Origin: an uncultured Oscillospiraceae bacterium
GTDB taxonomy: Bacteria; Bacillota; Clostridia; Oscillospirales; Oscillospiraceae
Assembly (NCBI GenBank): GCA_934591895.1
Contig: CAKTPP010000003.1
Location: 124,001 to 188,000, forward strand
DNA: 64,000 bases
Direction of reading: 5' to 3'
The notes below the pieces were generated by a model. It did no database searches, was not told the origin of the DNA, and saw only the letters and a list, made by a program, of their open reading frames with translations. A program made the position numbers and the translations under genes. Below, piece after piece: positions 1-8,453 of this stretch; positions within the stretch are counted from its first letter, which is position 1; each line of letters opens with the position of its first letter.

Positions 1-1
1 G

Positions 2-868
2 CTGGATCTGGTCGTGCTCATCGGCTCCGTGCGCGACCGCGAGCGCGTCATGCAGGTCTTTGACCGCTACCGGCCGGATCTCGTGTGCCATGCGGCGGCG
101 CACAAGCACGTGCCGCTCATGGAGACGTCGCCGTTTGAGGCCATCAAGAATAACGTCTTCGGCACGTATAACGTCGCGCAGGCGGCGGATCGCTTCGGCA
201 CGCAGCGCTTCATCCTCATCTCGACGGACAAGGCCGTCAACCCCACAAATGTCATGGGGGCATCCAAGCGCCTGTGCGAGATGATCGTGCAGATGATCAA
301 CGACCGCTCGGCCACCGAGTATGTCGCCGTGCGCTTCGGCAACGTCCTCGGCTCGGCCGGCAGCGTCATCCCGCTCTTTCGCAAGCAGATCCGCAGCGGC
401 GGCCCCGTCACGGTCACGGACAAGCGCGTCATCCGCTATTTCATGACCATTCCCGAGGCGGTGCAGCTCATTTTTCAGGCGGGCGCGTATGCCCGCGGCG
501 GCGAGATCTTCGTGCTCGACATGGGTGAGCCCGTGTGCATCGACGATCTGGCGCGCAATATGATCCGCCTGTCCGGTTTCGAGCCGGATGTCGATATTCC
601 CATCGAGTACACCGGCCTGCGCCCTGGCGAGAAGCTCTATGAGGAGCTGCTGCTCAGCGGCGAGGGCATGCAGAAGACGAAGAACGATCTGATCTACATC
701 GGCCACGAGATCGCCTTTGATCCCGCTGCCTTTGAGGAGGATCTCATGCTGCTGCGCGCCATCCCGGAGACGGATGAGCCCGCGCTGCGCGCAAAGCTGC
801 GCGAACTGGTGCCGACGTTCCACGCGCCGGACGGACAGACCCTGCCGCAGGAAGCTACGGTGGGATGA
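2..868 (+). CDS. CapD/FlaA1-type nucleoside-diphosphate-sugar 4,6-dehydratase, 5' end missing
   Basis: C-terminal part of a polysaccharide-biosynthesis dehydratase/epimerase of the short-chain dehydrogenase superfamily, which converts a UDP-HexNAc to a 4-keto-6-deoxy sugar. The reading frame is open to the window edge, so the NAD-binding glycine-rich start and any membrane domain lie upstream. Visible family marks are CHAAAHKHVPLME, the STDKAVNPTNVMGASKR block carrying the M-x-x-x-K active-site region, FGNVLGSAGSVIP and the C-terminal GLRPGEKLYEELL. It is followed after 15 bp by a sugar aminotransferase, the usual partner for making amino-deoxy sugars. The GTG at 14 is only an internal codon. 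The exact sugar product is not decidable here. Confidence 0.88.
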   Translation: MDLVVLIGSVRDRERVMQVFDRYRPDLVCHAAAHKHVPLMETSPFEAIKNNVFGTYNVAQAADRFGTQRFILISTDKAVNPTNVMGASKRLCEMIVQMINDRSATEYVAVRFGNVLGSAGSVIPLFRKQIRSGGPVTVTDKRVIRYFMTIPEAVQLIFQAGAYARGGEIFVLDMGEPVCIDDLARNMIRLSGFEPDVDIPIEYTGLRPGEKLYEELLLSGEGMQKTKNDLIYIGHEIAFDPAAFEEDLMLLRAIPETDEPALRAKLRELVPTFHAPDGQTLPQEATVG

Positions 869-883
869 AAAGGAGATGTCAGG

Positions 884-1999
884 ATGTCTGAGCGAATCTA
901 TCTCGCCTCGCCGCATATGGGCGGCAGTGAGCGCCGGTATGTGGATCTGGCGTTCGATACAAACTGGATCGCGCCGCTCGGCGCAAACGTCACGGGCTTC
1001 GAGCAGGATCTGCAGCAGTACCTCGGCGCGGGCTGTGTCACGGCGCTGTCCGCCGGGACGGCGGCACTGCATCTGGCGGTGCGGCTCGCGGGTGTGCAGC
1101 GCGGCGACCGGGTCTTTTGCCAGAGCCTGACGTTTTCGGCCTCGGCAAACCCGATCGTCTATGAGGGCGGCGAGCCGGTGTTTCTCGACTCCGAGCCCGA
1201 CACATGGAATCTCGACCCCGAGACCGTCGAGGCGGCCATCGCGCGCTTCGGCGTGCCGAAGGCGCTCATCGCCGTGCATCTCTACGGAATGCCCGCTAAG
1301 CTCGACGCCATCCGCAGTCTGTGCGACGTGCACGGGATCACGCTCATCGAGGATGCGGCCGAAGCGCTCGGCTCGGTGTACCACGGGCAGAAATGCGGCA
1401 CGTTCGGGCACTACGGCGTGCTGTCGTTCAACGGCAACAAGATCATCACGACCTCCGGCGGCGGCGCGCTCGTCTGCCGGGAGGAGGCGGATGCGCAGCA
1501 CGCGCTCAAAATGGCCACGCAGGCGCGTGAGCCGGTCGCGTGGTATGAGCACACCGAGCTCGGCTACAACTACCGCATGAGCAACATCTGCGCCGGCATC
1601 GGCCGCGGGCAGATGGAGGTGCTCGAGCAGCGCGTGGCGCAAAAGCGTGCCATCCATGACCGCTACCGTGAGGCGCTGGCCGGCCTGCCGCTGCAGCTTC
1701 CGGCCGAGCCGGAGGGCGTGCGCAGCAACCGCTGGCTCACGGCGGCGCTGCTCGCGCCGGACTGCGGCGTCACGCCGGGGCGGATCATCGCGGCACTGGC
1801 CGAGCGCAACATTGAGGCGCGGCATATCTGGAAGCCCATGCATCTGCAGCCGGTGTTTCGCGACTGCGCGTTTGTGCAGACGGCGGCGCAGTCTGTCGCC
1901 GAGGATGTTTTTGCGCGCGGCGTCTGTCTGCCGAGTGACACGAAGATGACGCCCGAGCAGCAGGCGCAGGTCTGCGCCGTCATTCGCGGCCTGTTTTGA
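884..1999 (+). CDS. DegT/DnrJ/EryC1/StrS family sugar aminotransferase
   Basis: PLP-dependent aminotransferase (371 residues, normal length) that would aminate the 4-keto sugar made by the preceding dehydratase. SAGTAALHL near residues 56-64 binds cofactor phosphate, EDAAEALGS near 156-164 holds the ring-nitrogen aspartate, and SFNGNK places the Schiff-base lysine at about K186. The start ATG has an AGGAG site 7-8 bp upstream. Placement between a CapD-type dehydratase and a small phosphoglycosyl transferase resembles bacillosamine-type gene sets (PglF, PglE, PglC), but the acetyltransferase next to them in known loci is not seen here. Substrate is therefore inferred. Confidence 0.9.
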   Translation: MSERIYLASPHMGGSERRYVDLAFDTNWIAPLGANVTGFEQDLQQYLGAGCVTALSAGTAALHLAVRLAGVQRGDRVFCQSLTFSASANPIVYEGGEPVFLDSEPDTWNLDPETVEAAIARFGVPKALIAVHLYGMPAKLDAIRSLCDVHGITLIEDAAEALGSVYHGQKCGTFGHYGVLSFNGNKIITTSGGGALVCREEADAQHALKMATQAREPVAWYEHTELGYNYRMSNICAGIGRGQMEVLEQRVAQKRAIHDRYREALAGLPLQLPAEPEGVRSNRWLTAALLAPDCGVTPGRIIAALAERNIEARHIWKPMHLQPVFRDCAFVQTAAQSVAEDVFARGVCLPSDTKMTPEQQAQVCAVIRGLF

Positions 2000-2011
2000 G
2001 CGGAGGGAACG

Positions 2012-2647
2012 ATGGGACGCATTTATGAGACGTATGTCAAGCGCGCGCTCGACGTGGCGCTCTCCGGCTGCGCGCTCGCGGCACTCTCGCCGGTCATGGG
2101 CGTGACGGCGCTGCTCGTGCGCTGCAAGCTCGGCAGTCCGGTCATTTTCCATCAGGATCGGCCGGGCAAGGATGAGCAGATCTTCCGCCTGTACAAGTTC
2201 CGTACCATGACGGATGCGCGCGGAGCGGACGGCGAACTGCTGCCGGATGCGCAGCGGCTCACGCCGTTTGGCCGCCGCCTGCGCAGCACGTCGCTCGACG
2301 AGCTGCCGGAGCTGTGGAACATTCTGCGCGGCGATATGTCGATCGTCGGGCCGCGGCCGCTGTTGGTCAAATATCTGCCGTATTACACGCAGACCGAGCG
2401 CCGCCGCCATGCCGTGCGCCCCGGTCTGACCGGGCTTGCGCAGGTCAACGGCCGCAATGCCCTGCGCTGGGAAGACCGCTTTGCCTATGATGTGGACTAT
2501 GTGGATCACATCAGCTTCGCGCTGGATGCAAAGATCGTGCTGATGACGCTGCGCTGCGTGTTCAGCCGGGAAGGCATCAGCGCCGAGGGCAGCGCGACGA
2601 TGGAGGCATTTACGGGAACGGCAAAGCATCCGGAGGAAGTGCAATGA
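2012..2647 (+). CDS. Monotopic phosphoglycosyl transferase (initiating bacterial sugar transferase)
   Basis: Small (211 residue) bacterial sugar transferase of the PglC/EpsL class. It moves a sugar-1-phosphate onto undecaprenyl phosphate at the inner face of the membrane and so starts each polysaccharide repeat unit. The N-terminal hydrophobic stretch (about residues 11-35) is the re-entrant membrane helix. FHQDRPGKDEQIFRLYKFRTM follows, and SLDELPELWN holds the catalytic Asp-Glu pair at about D96-E97. GDMSIVGPRP and RPGLTGLAQVNGRN are conserved. The gene overlaps the next by 4 bp (ATGA), which suggests translational coupling with the ATP-grasp gene. Confidence 0.92.
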   Translation: MGRIYETYVKRALDVALSGCALAALSPVMGVTALLVRCKLGSPVIFHQDRPGKDEQIFRLYKFRTMTDARGADGELLPDAQRLTPFGRRLRSTSLDELPELWNILRGDMSIVGPRPLLVKYLPYYTQTERRRHAVRPGLTGLAQVNGRNALRWEDRFAYDVDYVDHISFALDAKIVLMTLRCVFSREGISAEGSATMEAFTGTAKHPEEVQ

Positions 2648-3615
2648 ACATTTTATTCTGCAGCGCCGGACGGCGCGTTGAGCTGCTCAAGGACTTTCGC
2701 AAGTCCATGGATGACGGTGACAGAATTGTTGCCGCTGATTTGTCCGAGCTGGCACCGGCTCTGTATGTCGCGGACGCGCATTACCTTGTGCCGCGCATTG
2801 ATGATCCGACTTATCTGGACACGATCCTGTCCATTTGCCGCAAGGAAAAGATCGACGCTGTCACGACGCTGATCGATCCGGAGATCGTGCTGCTGGCTCA
2901 GAACCGCGAGTGCTTCGAGCAGATCGGTGTAGAGGTGCTTGCACCCTATGCGGAGACGGCGGAGCTGTGCTTCGATAAGTTCAAGATGTCGCGGTTTCTT
3001 GCCGCGCACGGTATTCCGACGCCGGATACGTGGGGCGATTACGCCTCCGCAATGGCTGCCGTTGCAGCCGGAGAGCTTGCGTTTCCCGTGTTTGTTAAGC
3101 CGAGGACGGGCAGCGGCAGCGTGGGCGCACGCAAGGTGCACGATGCCGACACGCTCAAGGCGCTGTGTCAGGCAGACCCCTCGCTGATTATTCAGCGGCT
3201 GATGACCGGCGATCTGGACGCCGATGTGTATATTGATACGATCAGCCATAAGGCGGTTTCCGCATTTTCCAAACGTAAGCTGGAGACGAAGATCGGCGGA
3301 GCAAGCAAGACGGTCTCGTTCAAGGACGAGGCGCTGTTTGCTTTCATTCAGCAGATCACGCAGCTGCTGAAATTCAACGGTCCTGTGGACATGGATTTCT
3401 TCTTCCAAGACGGCTTGTACTATCTCTCGGAGATCAATCCGCGCTTTGGCGGCGCCTATCTGCACGCTTATGGGGCGGGTGTAGACTTCGTCAAGCTCAT
3501 CAAGAATAACCTGAACGGCGCGCAGAACACGCCCGTATTCGGAGATTATGAAGAAAACATTGTGATGATGATGTATGACAGTGTGGTCATCACAAAACTG
3601 GATAAGGTGGAATGA
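2644..3615 (+). CDS. ATP-grasp family ligase (CarB-like), polysaccharide-linked
   Basis: 323-residue ATP-grasp protein. The N-terminal part looks like a pre-ATP-grasp Rossmann domain (ILFCSAGRRVELL). The central part has the usual nucleotide-binding strand FPVFVKPRTGSGSVGA and a QRLMTGD segment. The C-terminal metal-binding motif is DMDFFFQDGLYYLSEINPRFGG. ATP-grasp enzymes join a carboxylate to an amine through an acyl-phosphate. Sitting directly after an aminotransferase and the initiating transferase, it could attach an amino acid or another acid to the new amino sugar; that role is inferred. The start overlaps the previous stop by 4 bp. Confidence 0.8.
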   Translation: MNILFCSAGRRVELLKDFRKSMDDGDRIVAADLSELAPALYVADAHYLVPRIDDPTYLDTILSICRKEKIDAVTTLIDPEIVLLAQNRECFEQIGVEVLAPYAETAELCFDKFKMSRFLAAHGIPTPDTWGDYASAMAAVAAGELAFPVFVKPRTGSGSVGARKVHDADTLKALCQADPSLIIQRLMTGDLDADVYIDTISHKAVSAFSKRKLETKIGGASKTVSFKDEALFAFIQQITQLLKFNGPVDMDFFFQDGLYYLSEINPRFGGAYLHAYGAGVDFVKLIKNNLNGAQNTPVFGDYEENIVMMMYDSVVITKLDKVE

Positions 3616-3622
3616 CAAAGCC

Positions 3623-4705
3623 ATGCAGATCCTGATCTTGGCCAACCACAGCGGTGGACTGTATGATTTTCGCAAAGACCTGATTGCCGCACTCAAACAG
3701 CACGCAGAGGTATCTGTTGCAGTGCCCCACAATGACCGGTGGGATGAATTGCAGGCGCTGGCTGACCGTGTGATCGAGCTGCCCATCGACCGGCGCGGCA
3801 TGAACCCTGCGCGCGATGCAAAGCTCCTGGGGCAGTACCGCGCGATCTTGAAGCGGCTCCGCCCGGATCTGGTGCTGACCTACACCATCAAGCCGAACAT
3901 CTACGGCGGTCTTGTCTGCCGCGAGCTGCATATTCCCTATGCCGTCAACATCACCGGCCTCGGCAGCGCGATCGAAAACGGCGGCTGGCTCAAGCGGTTT
4001 GTGCTGGCGCTGTACAAGCCGGCGCTTGCGGGCGCGCGCGTGGTGTTTTTCGAAAACGCCGGAAACCGCGACACCCTTGTCGCCGCCGGCGTTGTGCCGC
4101 AGGGACGCGACGTGGTGCTCAGCGGTGCGGGCGTCAATTTGGAGGATTATCCGTCTCAGCCCTACCCGCAGGAGGGGGCGGTACGCTTCCTCTTTGTCGG
4201 GCGCGTCATGCATGAAAAGGGCGTGGACGAGCTGTTTTCCGCGGCGCGGCGGCTCAAGCGCGCGTATGGCGACGGCGTGGAGTTTCACATCGTCGGCTCG
4301 TTTGAGGAAGGCTACAAGCCCCTTATGGAAGAGCTTGAGCAGGCCGGCGTGGTCAAGTACCACGGCTATCAGTCGGACATGAAGCGCTTTTACGCCATGG
4401 CGGACTGTGTCGTGCTGCCCTCTTACCACGAGGGTATGTCCAACGTTCTGCTGGAGGCTGCCGCCTCCGGCCGTCCGCTCATCACGAGCGACATCCCCGG
4501 CTGCCGCGAGGCGGTCGAGCCCGGCGTGAGCGGGTATCTGTGCCCCGTGCGCGATGCGGACGCGCTCTGCGCCGCAATGCGGCGGTTTCTCGAGCTGCCC
4601 CCTGCGCAGCGGGCGGCGATGGGCTGCCGCGGGCGCGAGCGGATGGAGCGGCAGTTTGGCAAGACCGCCGTCGTGGCGGAGACGATCAAACATCTGGAGA
4701 TCTGA
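3623..4705 (+). CDS. Glycosyltransferase family 4 (GT-B fold)
   Basis: 360-residue retaining glycosyltransferase. The N-terminal domain starts MQILILANHSGGLYDFR, and the C-terminal nucleotide-sugar domain has FLFVGRVMHEKGVDEL and the acid-loop E-x7-E region in YHEGMSNVLLEAAASGRP. ATG 3623 was chosen over an earlier possible start at 3575 because it opens the conserved N-terminal strand and sits just after the previous stop. It would add one sugar of the repeat unit on the cytoplasmic face of the membrane. The donor sugar cannot be read from the sequence. Confidence 0.9.
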   Translation: MQILILANHSGGLYDFRKDLIAALKQHAEVSVAVPHNDRWDELQALADRVIELPIDRRGMNPARDAKLLGQYRAILKRLRPDLVLTYTIKPNIYGGLVCRELHIPYAVNITGLGSAIENGGWLKRFVLALYKPALAGARVVFFENAGNRDTLVAAGVVPQGRDVVLSGAGVNLEDYPSQPYPQEGAVRFLFVGRVMHEKGVDELFSAARRLKRAYGDGVEFHIVGSFEEGYKPLMEELEQAGVVKYHGYQSDMKRFYAMADCVVLPSYHEGMSNVLLEAAASGRPLITSDIPGCREAVEPGVSGYLCPVRDADALCAAMRRFLELPPAQRAAMGCRGRERMERQFGKTAVVAETIKHLEI

Positions 4706-4706
4706 A

Positions 4707-5816
4707 ATGCGAGATTTAGTCATTGTCATGCTCATAGCGATCGGTCTGGCGTGGTGCGCTGACCACGTGGCGGTCAGACCGCTGCAGCCCGGCCGGCGGC
4801 ACCGGCTGATTTTCTGCACACTGCTGATCGTCATCCTGCTTGCGGGCTTTGCGGGTCTGCGGACGCGCTGCAACGACACCGGCGCTTACCGGCACAGCTA
4901 TGAGCTGATTTCCAAGAGCTTCTTGGATGACTCCGACAAGAGCATTGGCGCAAACCCGCTCTTCAACTGGGTGAATTACCAGCTGAAGATGCGCGGCGTC
5001 TCCACGCAGAATTTCCTGATGTTCTGGGCGTTTCTGACCGTCGCGTGCTATGTTGTTTTTGTGCATAAGCTTTCTGCGAATTACCCGCTGACGGTCTTTT
5101 TGCTCTTTACCACCGGCTGCTACACGTTCGCCTTTGCCGGCATCAAGCAGGCTGCGGCCGTGGGCATTGCGGTGATCTCAGTGCTGTTCGCACTGCGTAA
5201 AAAGTGGATCCCCTATGTGCTGGGGGTGCTCATTGCGACGCTGATCCATCCCTATTCTCTGATGTATCTGCTGGTGCCGCTGCTGGAGTTCCGGCCGTGG
5301 ACGAAAAATACTTACTGGATGCTGGCGCTGTTTCTGGCGGCCGGATTTCTGCTGCGGCCGCTGGTCGGTACGGTGGTCAGCATCACGACGATGCTCGGCG
5401 AGGAGTATACGGTCTCGTCCTTCACGGGCGAGGGCGTCAACATTTTCCGCGTGCTCGTCTGCAATGTGCCGCTCGTGCTGTCGTATCTTTACCGGGACAA
5501 GCTGTTTGCCGACAGCTCCAGGGCGGAAAATCTGGTTGTGAACCTGACGATGCTCAACGGCGCGATCATGTTTGTCGGCCTGTTCGGCACGGCAAATTAC
5601 TTTGGGCGTCTGGCTAATTACTTTTTGATTTTTCAGTCGCTGTCGCTGCCGTGGATGCTCAAAAAGATCGGCGGCAGAGACCGGAAGCTGCTGACGCTGC
5701 TGATGGTTGTCGGCTACGCGGCGTATTTTTATTATGCCAATGTTCTTGCGATTCCGTTTGATCAGGACTTCGCGCGGCTGACCGTTGCAGAGTATTTTGC
5801 GCAGTTGGGGGGATGA
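4707..5816 (+). CDS. EpsG-family membrane protein, probable polysaccharide polymerase
   Basis: 369-residue multi-pass membrane protein of the EpsG type. It has about ten hydrophobic segments, an early GLRTRCNDTGAY motif typical of EpsG proteins (GxRxxxxDTxxY), and charged loops between helices. EpsG proteins act as Wzy-like polymerases joining repeat units outside the membrane. ATG 4707 lies one base after the previous stop. With the flippase at 16471 it supports a Wzx/Wzy-dependent pathway. Its base composition begins to fall toward the AT-richer block that follows. Confidence 0.85.
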   Translation: MRDLVIVMLIAIGLAWCADHVAVRPLQPGRRHRLIFCTLLIVILLAGFAGLRTRCNDTGAYRHSYELISKSFLDDSDKSIGANPLFNWVNYQLKMRGVSTQNFLMFWAFLTVACYVVFVHKLSANYPLTVFLLFTTGCYTFAFAGIKQAAAVGIAVISVLFALRKKWIPYVLGVLIATLIHPYSLMYLLVPLLEFRPWTKNTYWMLALFLAAGFLLRPLVGTVVSITTMLGEEYTVSSFTGEGVNIFRVLVCNVPLVLSYLYRDKLFADSSRAENLVVNLTMLNGAIMFVGLFGTANYFGRLANYFLIFQSLSLPWMLKKIGGRDRKLLTLLMVVGYAAYFYYANVLAIPFDQDFARLTVAEYFAQLGG

Positions 5817-5819
5817 GGG

Positions 5820-6923
5820 ATGAGTCCAATTCGGGTCTTGCAGGTCGTAACGCATATGGAGCGCGGCGGTCTGGAGTCCATGCTCATGAATTATTACCGC
5901 CATATTGACAGAGAGAAGATCCAGTTTGATTTTCTGGTACACCGTCAGGAGCGGGCGGCGTTTGATGATGAGATTGAGGCTCTTGGCGGTAGGATCTACC
6001 GCTTGCCGCGTCTTGTGCCATGGAGCAAAAGCTATTTATCTGCGCTGAATCGCTTCTTTGATGAACACACGGGATACAAGGTGGTTCATGTCCATCAGGA
6101 TTGCCTGAGCTCCGTCATTTTGAAGGCGGCCAAGCAGCATGATGTCCCGGTTCGGATTGCACACAGTCACAGTGCTAATCAGGATAAGAATTTGAAATAT
6201 CCCATCAAGCTGTGGTATAAGCGGAGCATCCCTGAATATGCGACCAATCTTTTCGCCTGCGGCAAAGATGCGGGCGATTGGATGTTTGGTGGAGCATCAT
6301 ATCAGATCATCAACAATGCTATAGATGTTGCGGCTTACTCCTATGACCCAACCAAGCGCCAAGAAATGCGGCGGCAGCTTGGCCTTGAAAACGAATTCAC
6401 GATTGGTCATGTTGGGCGATTTAATCAGCCTAAAAACCACCCGTTCCTCCTTGATTTCTTTGCCGTGCTGCTGAAAAAAGAGCCCGACGCGGTTCTGCTT
6501 CTGGTCGGTGGTGGGGCGGATATGCCGAAAATTCAGGCTAAGGCGCAGGAGCTTGGTATCGCGGAGCGCGTTCGCTTCTTGGGAGTGCGCAGTGATGTCG
6601 CCGACCTGATGCAAGCTATGGATGTGTTTGTGTTTCCGTCGTTGTACGAGGGCTTGCCGGTCACCATGGTCGAGGCACAAGCGGCGGGGCTGCCATGCAT
6701 TATCTCTGATAAGGTTCCTCCCGAGTGCATCCTGACTGAGGGCTTGGTGAATATCATGCCTCTGTCCGCGAGTCCGGAGGCTTGGGCGGAGAAGATTCTT
6801 GCGAAGCGAGCGATCCCGCGAACGGATCGCCGAGCGGAAATTGCCGCGCACGGGTTTGATGTCAGCACAGAAGCTGTGAAGCTACAGGAGTTTTATTTGA
6901 ACGCTGTTCAAGGAGATGCATAA
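5820..6923 (+). CDS. Glycosyltransferase family 4, EpsF-like
   Basis: 367-residue GT-B glycosyltransferase. RVLQVVTHMERGGLESMLMNYYRHID is split over the first helix and strand typical of EpsF/GT4 proteins, HSHSANQ follows, and the donor domain carries IGHVGRFNQPKNHPFLL and SLYEGLPVTMVEAQAAGLP with the two acid-loop glutamates. It transfers a hexose or hexosamine to the lipid-linked intermediate. The stop overlaps the start of the next gene by one base. From about 6100 onward the codons become AT-richer than those of the first 5 kb, the start of a low-GC block. Confidence 0.9.
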   Translation: MSPIRVLQVVTHMERGGLESMLMNYYRHIDREKIQFDFLVHRQERAAFDDEIEALGGRIYRLPRLVPWSKSYLSALNRFFDEHTGYKVVHVHQDCLSSVILKAAKQHDVPVRIAHSHSANQDKNLKYPIKLWYKRSIPEYATNLFACGKDAGDWMFGGASYQIINNAIDVAAYSYDPTKRQEMRRQLGLENEFTIGHVGRFNQPKNHPFLLDFFAVLLKKEPDAVLLLVGGGADMPKIQAKAQELGIAERVRFLGVRSDVADLMQAMDVFVFPSLYEGLPVTMVEAQAAGLPCIISDKVPPECILTEGLVNIMPLSASPEAWAEKILAKRAIPRTDRRAEIAAHGFDVSTEAVKLQEFYLNAVQGDA

Positions 6924-7954
6924 TGTCCATAGATCTTATAAGAATCTGCGGCGCTTTCTTCATCTTCCTTTGTCATGCGTGCAATGAATCTGGCAGCGTG
7001 GTTGGAGGAATGCTGGGGCAGATCTTCAATGTTGGAGTCCCGATATTCTTTATTTTGTCTGGATATCTACACGGTCAGAAAGAGACACCAAAGAACAAAC
7101 TGAAGTGGTATGGGAGAAAGCTGCATCGATTGTTGCTCCCGCTTTATATATTTGTCGCTGCACTGGCTGCCGCTTATTTAGCTGCCGGTCTGCCTATTGA
7201 TTTGTCTATCTGGGGACAGACAATCATTCCAATTTGTGGCTTGACACAAAAGTATATACCCGGTTGTGGGCAGTTATGGTTTTTGACGCATCTTTTGATT
7301 TGCTACCTTTTAACGCCGTTGCTACAGGAGCATACCCGGCTGGGGAAACGCGGAATTGTTTTGATGTCGGCAATCTGGCTTGTTGTTTGTGTGCTGCTGG
7401 CCTACACGGTTCTTCCGATTTGGTGCACGCTGCTAAACTCGCTTCTGAGTTATGCTGTTGGGTTCTATGTTTTACCGCAGCTTTTGCTTCGGAAACATCA
7501 TTACGGTCTGCTTTTGGGCACTGCACTCCTTTCTTGCTGCTGCCGTTTAGTATTCCGCCACTTTTTTGACGGAACACCCTTCTACAACTCTGTCGCAACG
7601 GAATTATGCTCCTTGGTTCTCGCGCTATCAATCATAGTATTTTTGTTTCAGATCGGAGAATTGTTTGATACGGTAGAAAATTCCTCAGTGAAATCATGTG
7701 TTGCCGCGTTAAGTAAGAAAACCTACGAGTTCTATCTTGTACACTACATTTTCTTGACCGGGCCGTTAAAGATGCAAAACTTCCAGAGTGCTTTTCTCAA
7801 CATGGCCGTTGCCTTTTTGCTGTCGTTAGTACTAAGTGAATTTGTTTTCCAAGCAGAAAAAATGATATTAAAAAGAAGTGAGTTATTGCATGGCAATTCT
7901 AAAAAGAATTCTTTTGCTCCTGAACCGCGAGGTTCCCACCGAGGCCCTGATTAA
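6923..7954 (+). CDS. Acyltransferase 3 family membrane protein (O-acyltransferase)
   Basis: 343-residue integral membrane protein of the acyltransferase-3 family (OafA/WecH/EpsH-like). It starts SIDLIRICGAFFIFLCHACN, where the histidine of the first helix is the family's catalytic mark, and contains GQLWFLTHLLICYLLTPLL. About ten hydrophobic segments are present. These proteins move acetyl or related groups from cytoplasmic acyl-CoA onto sugars across the membrane. Unlike most members, no long N-terminal extension is present. It overlaps the next reading frame by about 65 bp. Confidence 0.87.
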   Translation: MSIDLIRICGAFFIFLCHACNESGSVVGGMLGQIFNVGVPIFFILSGYLHGQKETPKNKLKWYGRKLHRLLLPLYIFVAALAAAYLAAGLPIDLSIWGQTIIPICGLTQKYIPGCGQLWFLTHLLICYLLTPLLQEHTRLGKRGIVLMSAIWLVVCVLLAYTVLPIWCTLLNSLLSYAVGFYVLPQLLLRKHHYGLLLGTALLSCCCRLVFRHFFDGTPFYNSVATELCSLVLALSIIVFLFQIGELFDTVENSSVKSCVAALSKKTYEFYLVHYIFLTGPLKMQNFQSAFLNMAVAFLLSLVLSEFVFQAEKMILKRSELLHGNSKKNSFAPEPRGSHRGPD

Positions 7955-8432
7955 CCGTGGAATGATGGTTGGCGAGAATTTCAACCGTCAGCAAGGCTGT
8001 TTCCTTGATCCGTCGCATTGTTTTCTGATCGCGATCGGCGATGATGTGACGATGAGTATCCGCGTGACGGTTATGGCGCATGATGCCAGCACGAAGAAAA
8101 CCCTTGGATACACCAAAATTGGTCAGGTACATATTGGCAACCATGTTTTTATAGGAGCTAATGCTACCATTTTGCCCGGCGTGACGATCGGAGATTATGC
8201 TGTGATCGGTGCTGGCAGCATTGTTGCGCATGACGTGCCAGCAAGGACAGTTGTTGCCGGTGTTCCGGCCAAGGAAATTTGCGGTGTGGACGAGTATGTC
8301 GCGCGGTTTCAATCTCAAATGGACGAAGCAAACACGTTTGGGGATGAGTACCGCATGGGATATGGTCTTGACGAAAGCAGGAAGAAGGAACTCCTTGCCG
8401 CTACAGATGGAAAGATTGCCTTCATCAGATAA
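7890..8432 (+). CDS. Left-handed beta-helix (hexapeptide repeat) acetyltransferase
   Basis: 180-residue acetyltransferase of the serine acetyltransferase/maltose O-acetyltransferase type. Hexapeptide repeats are seen in IGNHVFIGANATILPGVTIG and DYAVIGAGSIVAHDVPAR, with the usual VAGVPAKEI end. The probable catalytic histidine is in VMAHDAS. ATG 7890 has an AGAAGTGAG ribosome site 5-8 bp upstream, better than the GTG at 7878. It likely acetylates a sugar or sugar nucleotide of the locus. The start lies within the end of the preceding acyltransferase gene. Confidence 0.87.
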   Translation: MAILKRILLLLNREVPTEALINRGMMVGENFNRQQGCFLDPSHCFLIAIGDDVTMSIRVTVMAHDASTKKTLGYTKIGQVHIGNHVFIGANATILPGVTIGDYAVIGAGSIVAHDVPARTVVAGVPAKEICGVDEYVARFQSQMDEANTFGDEYRMGYGLDESRKKELLAATDGKIAFIR

Positions 8433-8453
8433 GTAAGGGACTTGAATGTAACC

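Noticed and set aside
7878..7889. GTG 7878 as the start of the hexapeptide acetyltransferase
   Set aside because: ATG 7890 has the AGAAGTGAG ribosome site at proper distance, while the GTG overlaps that site.
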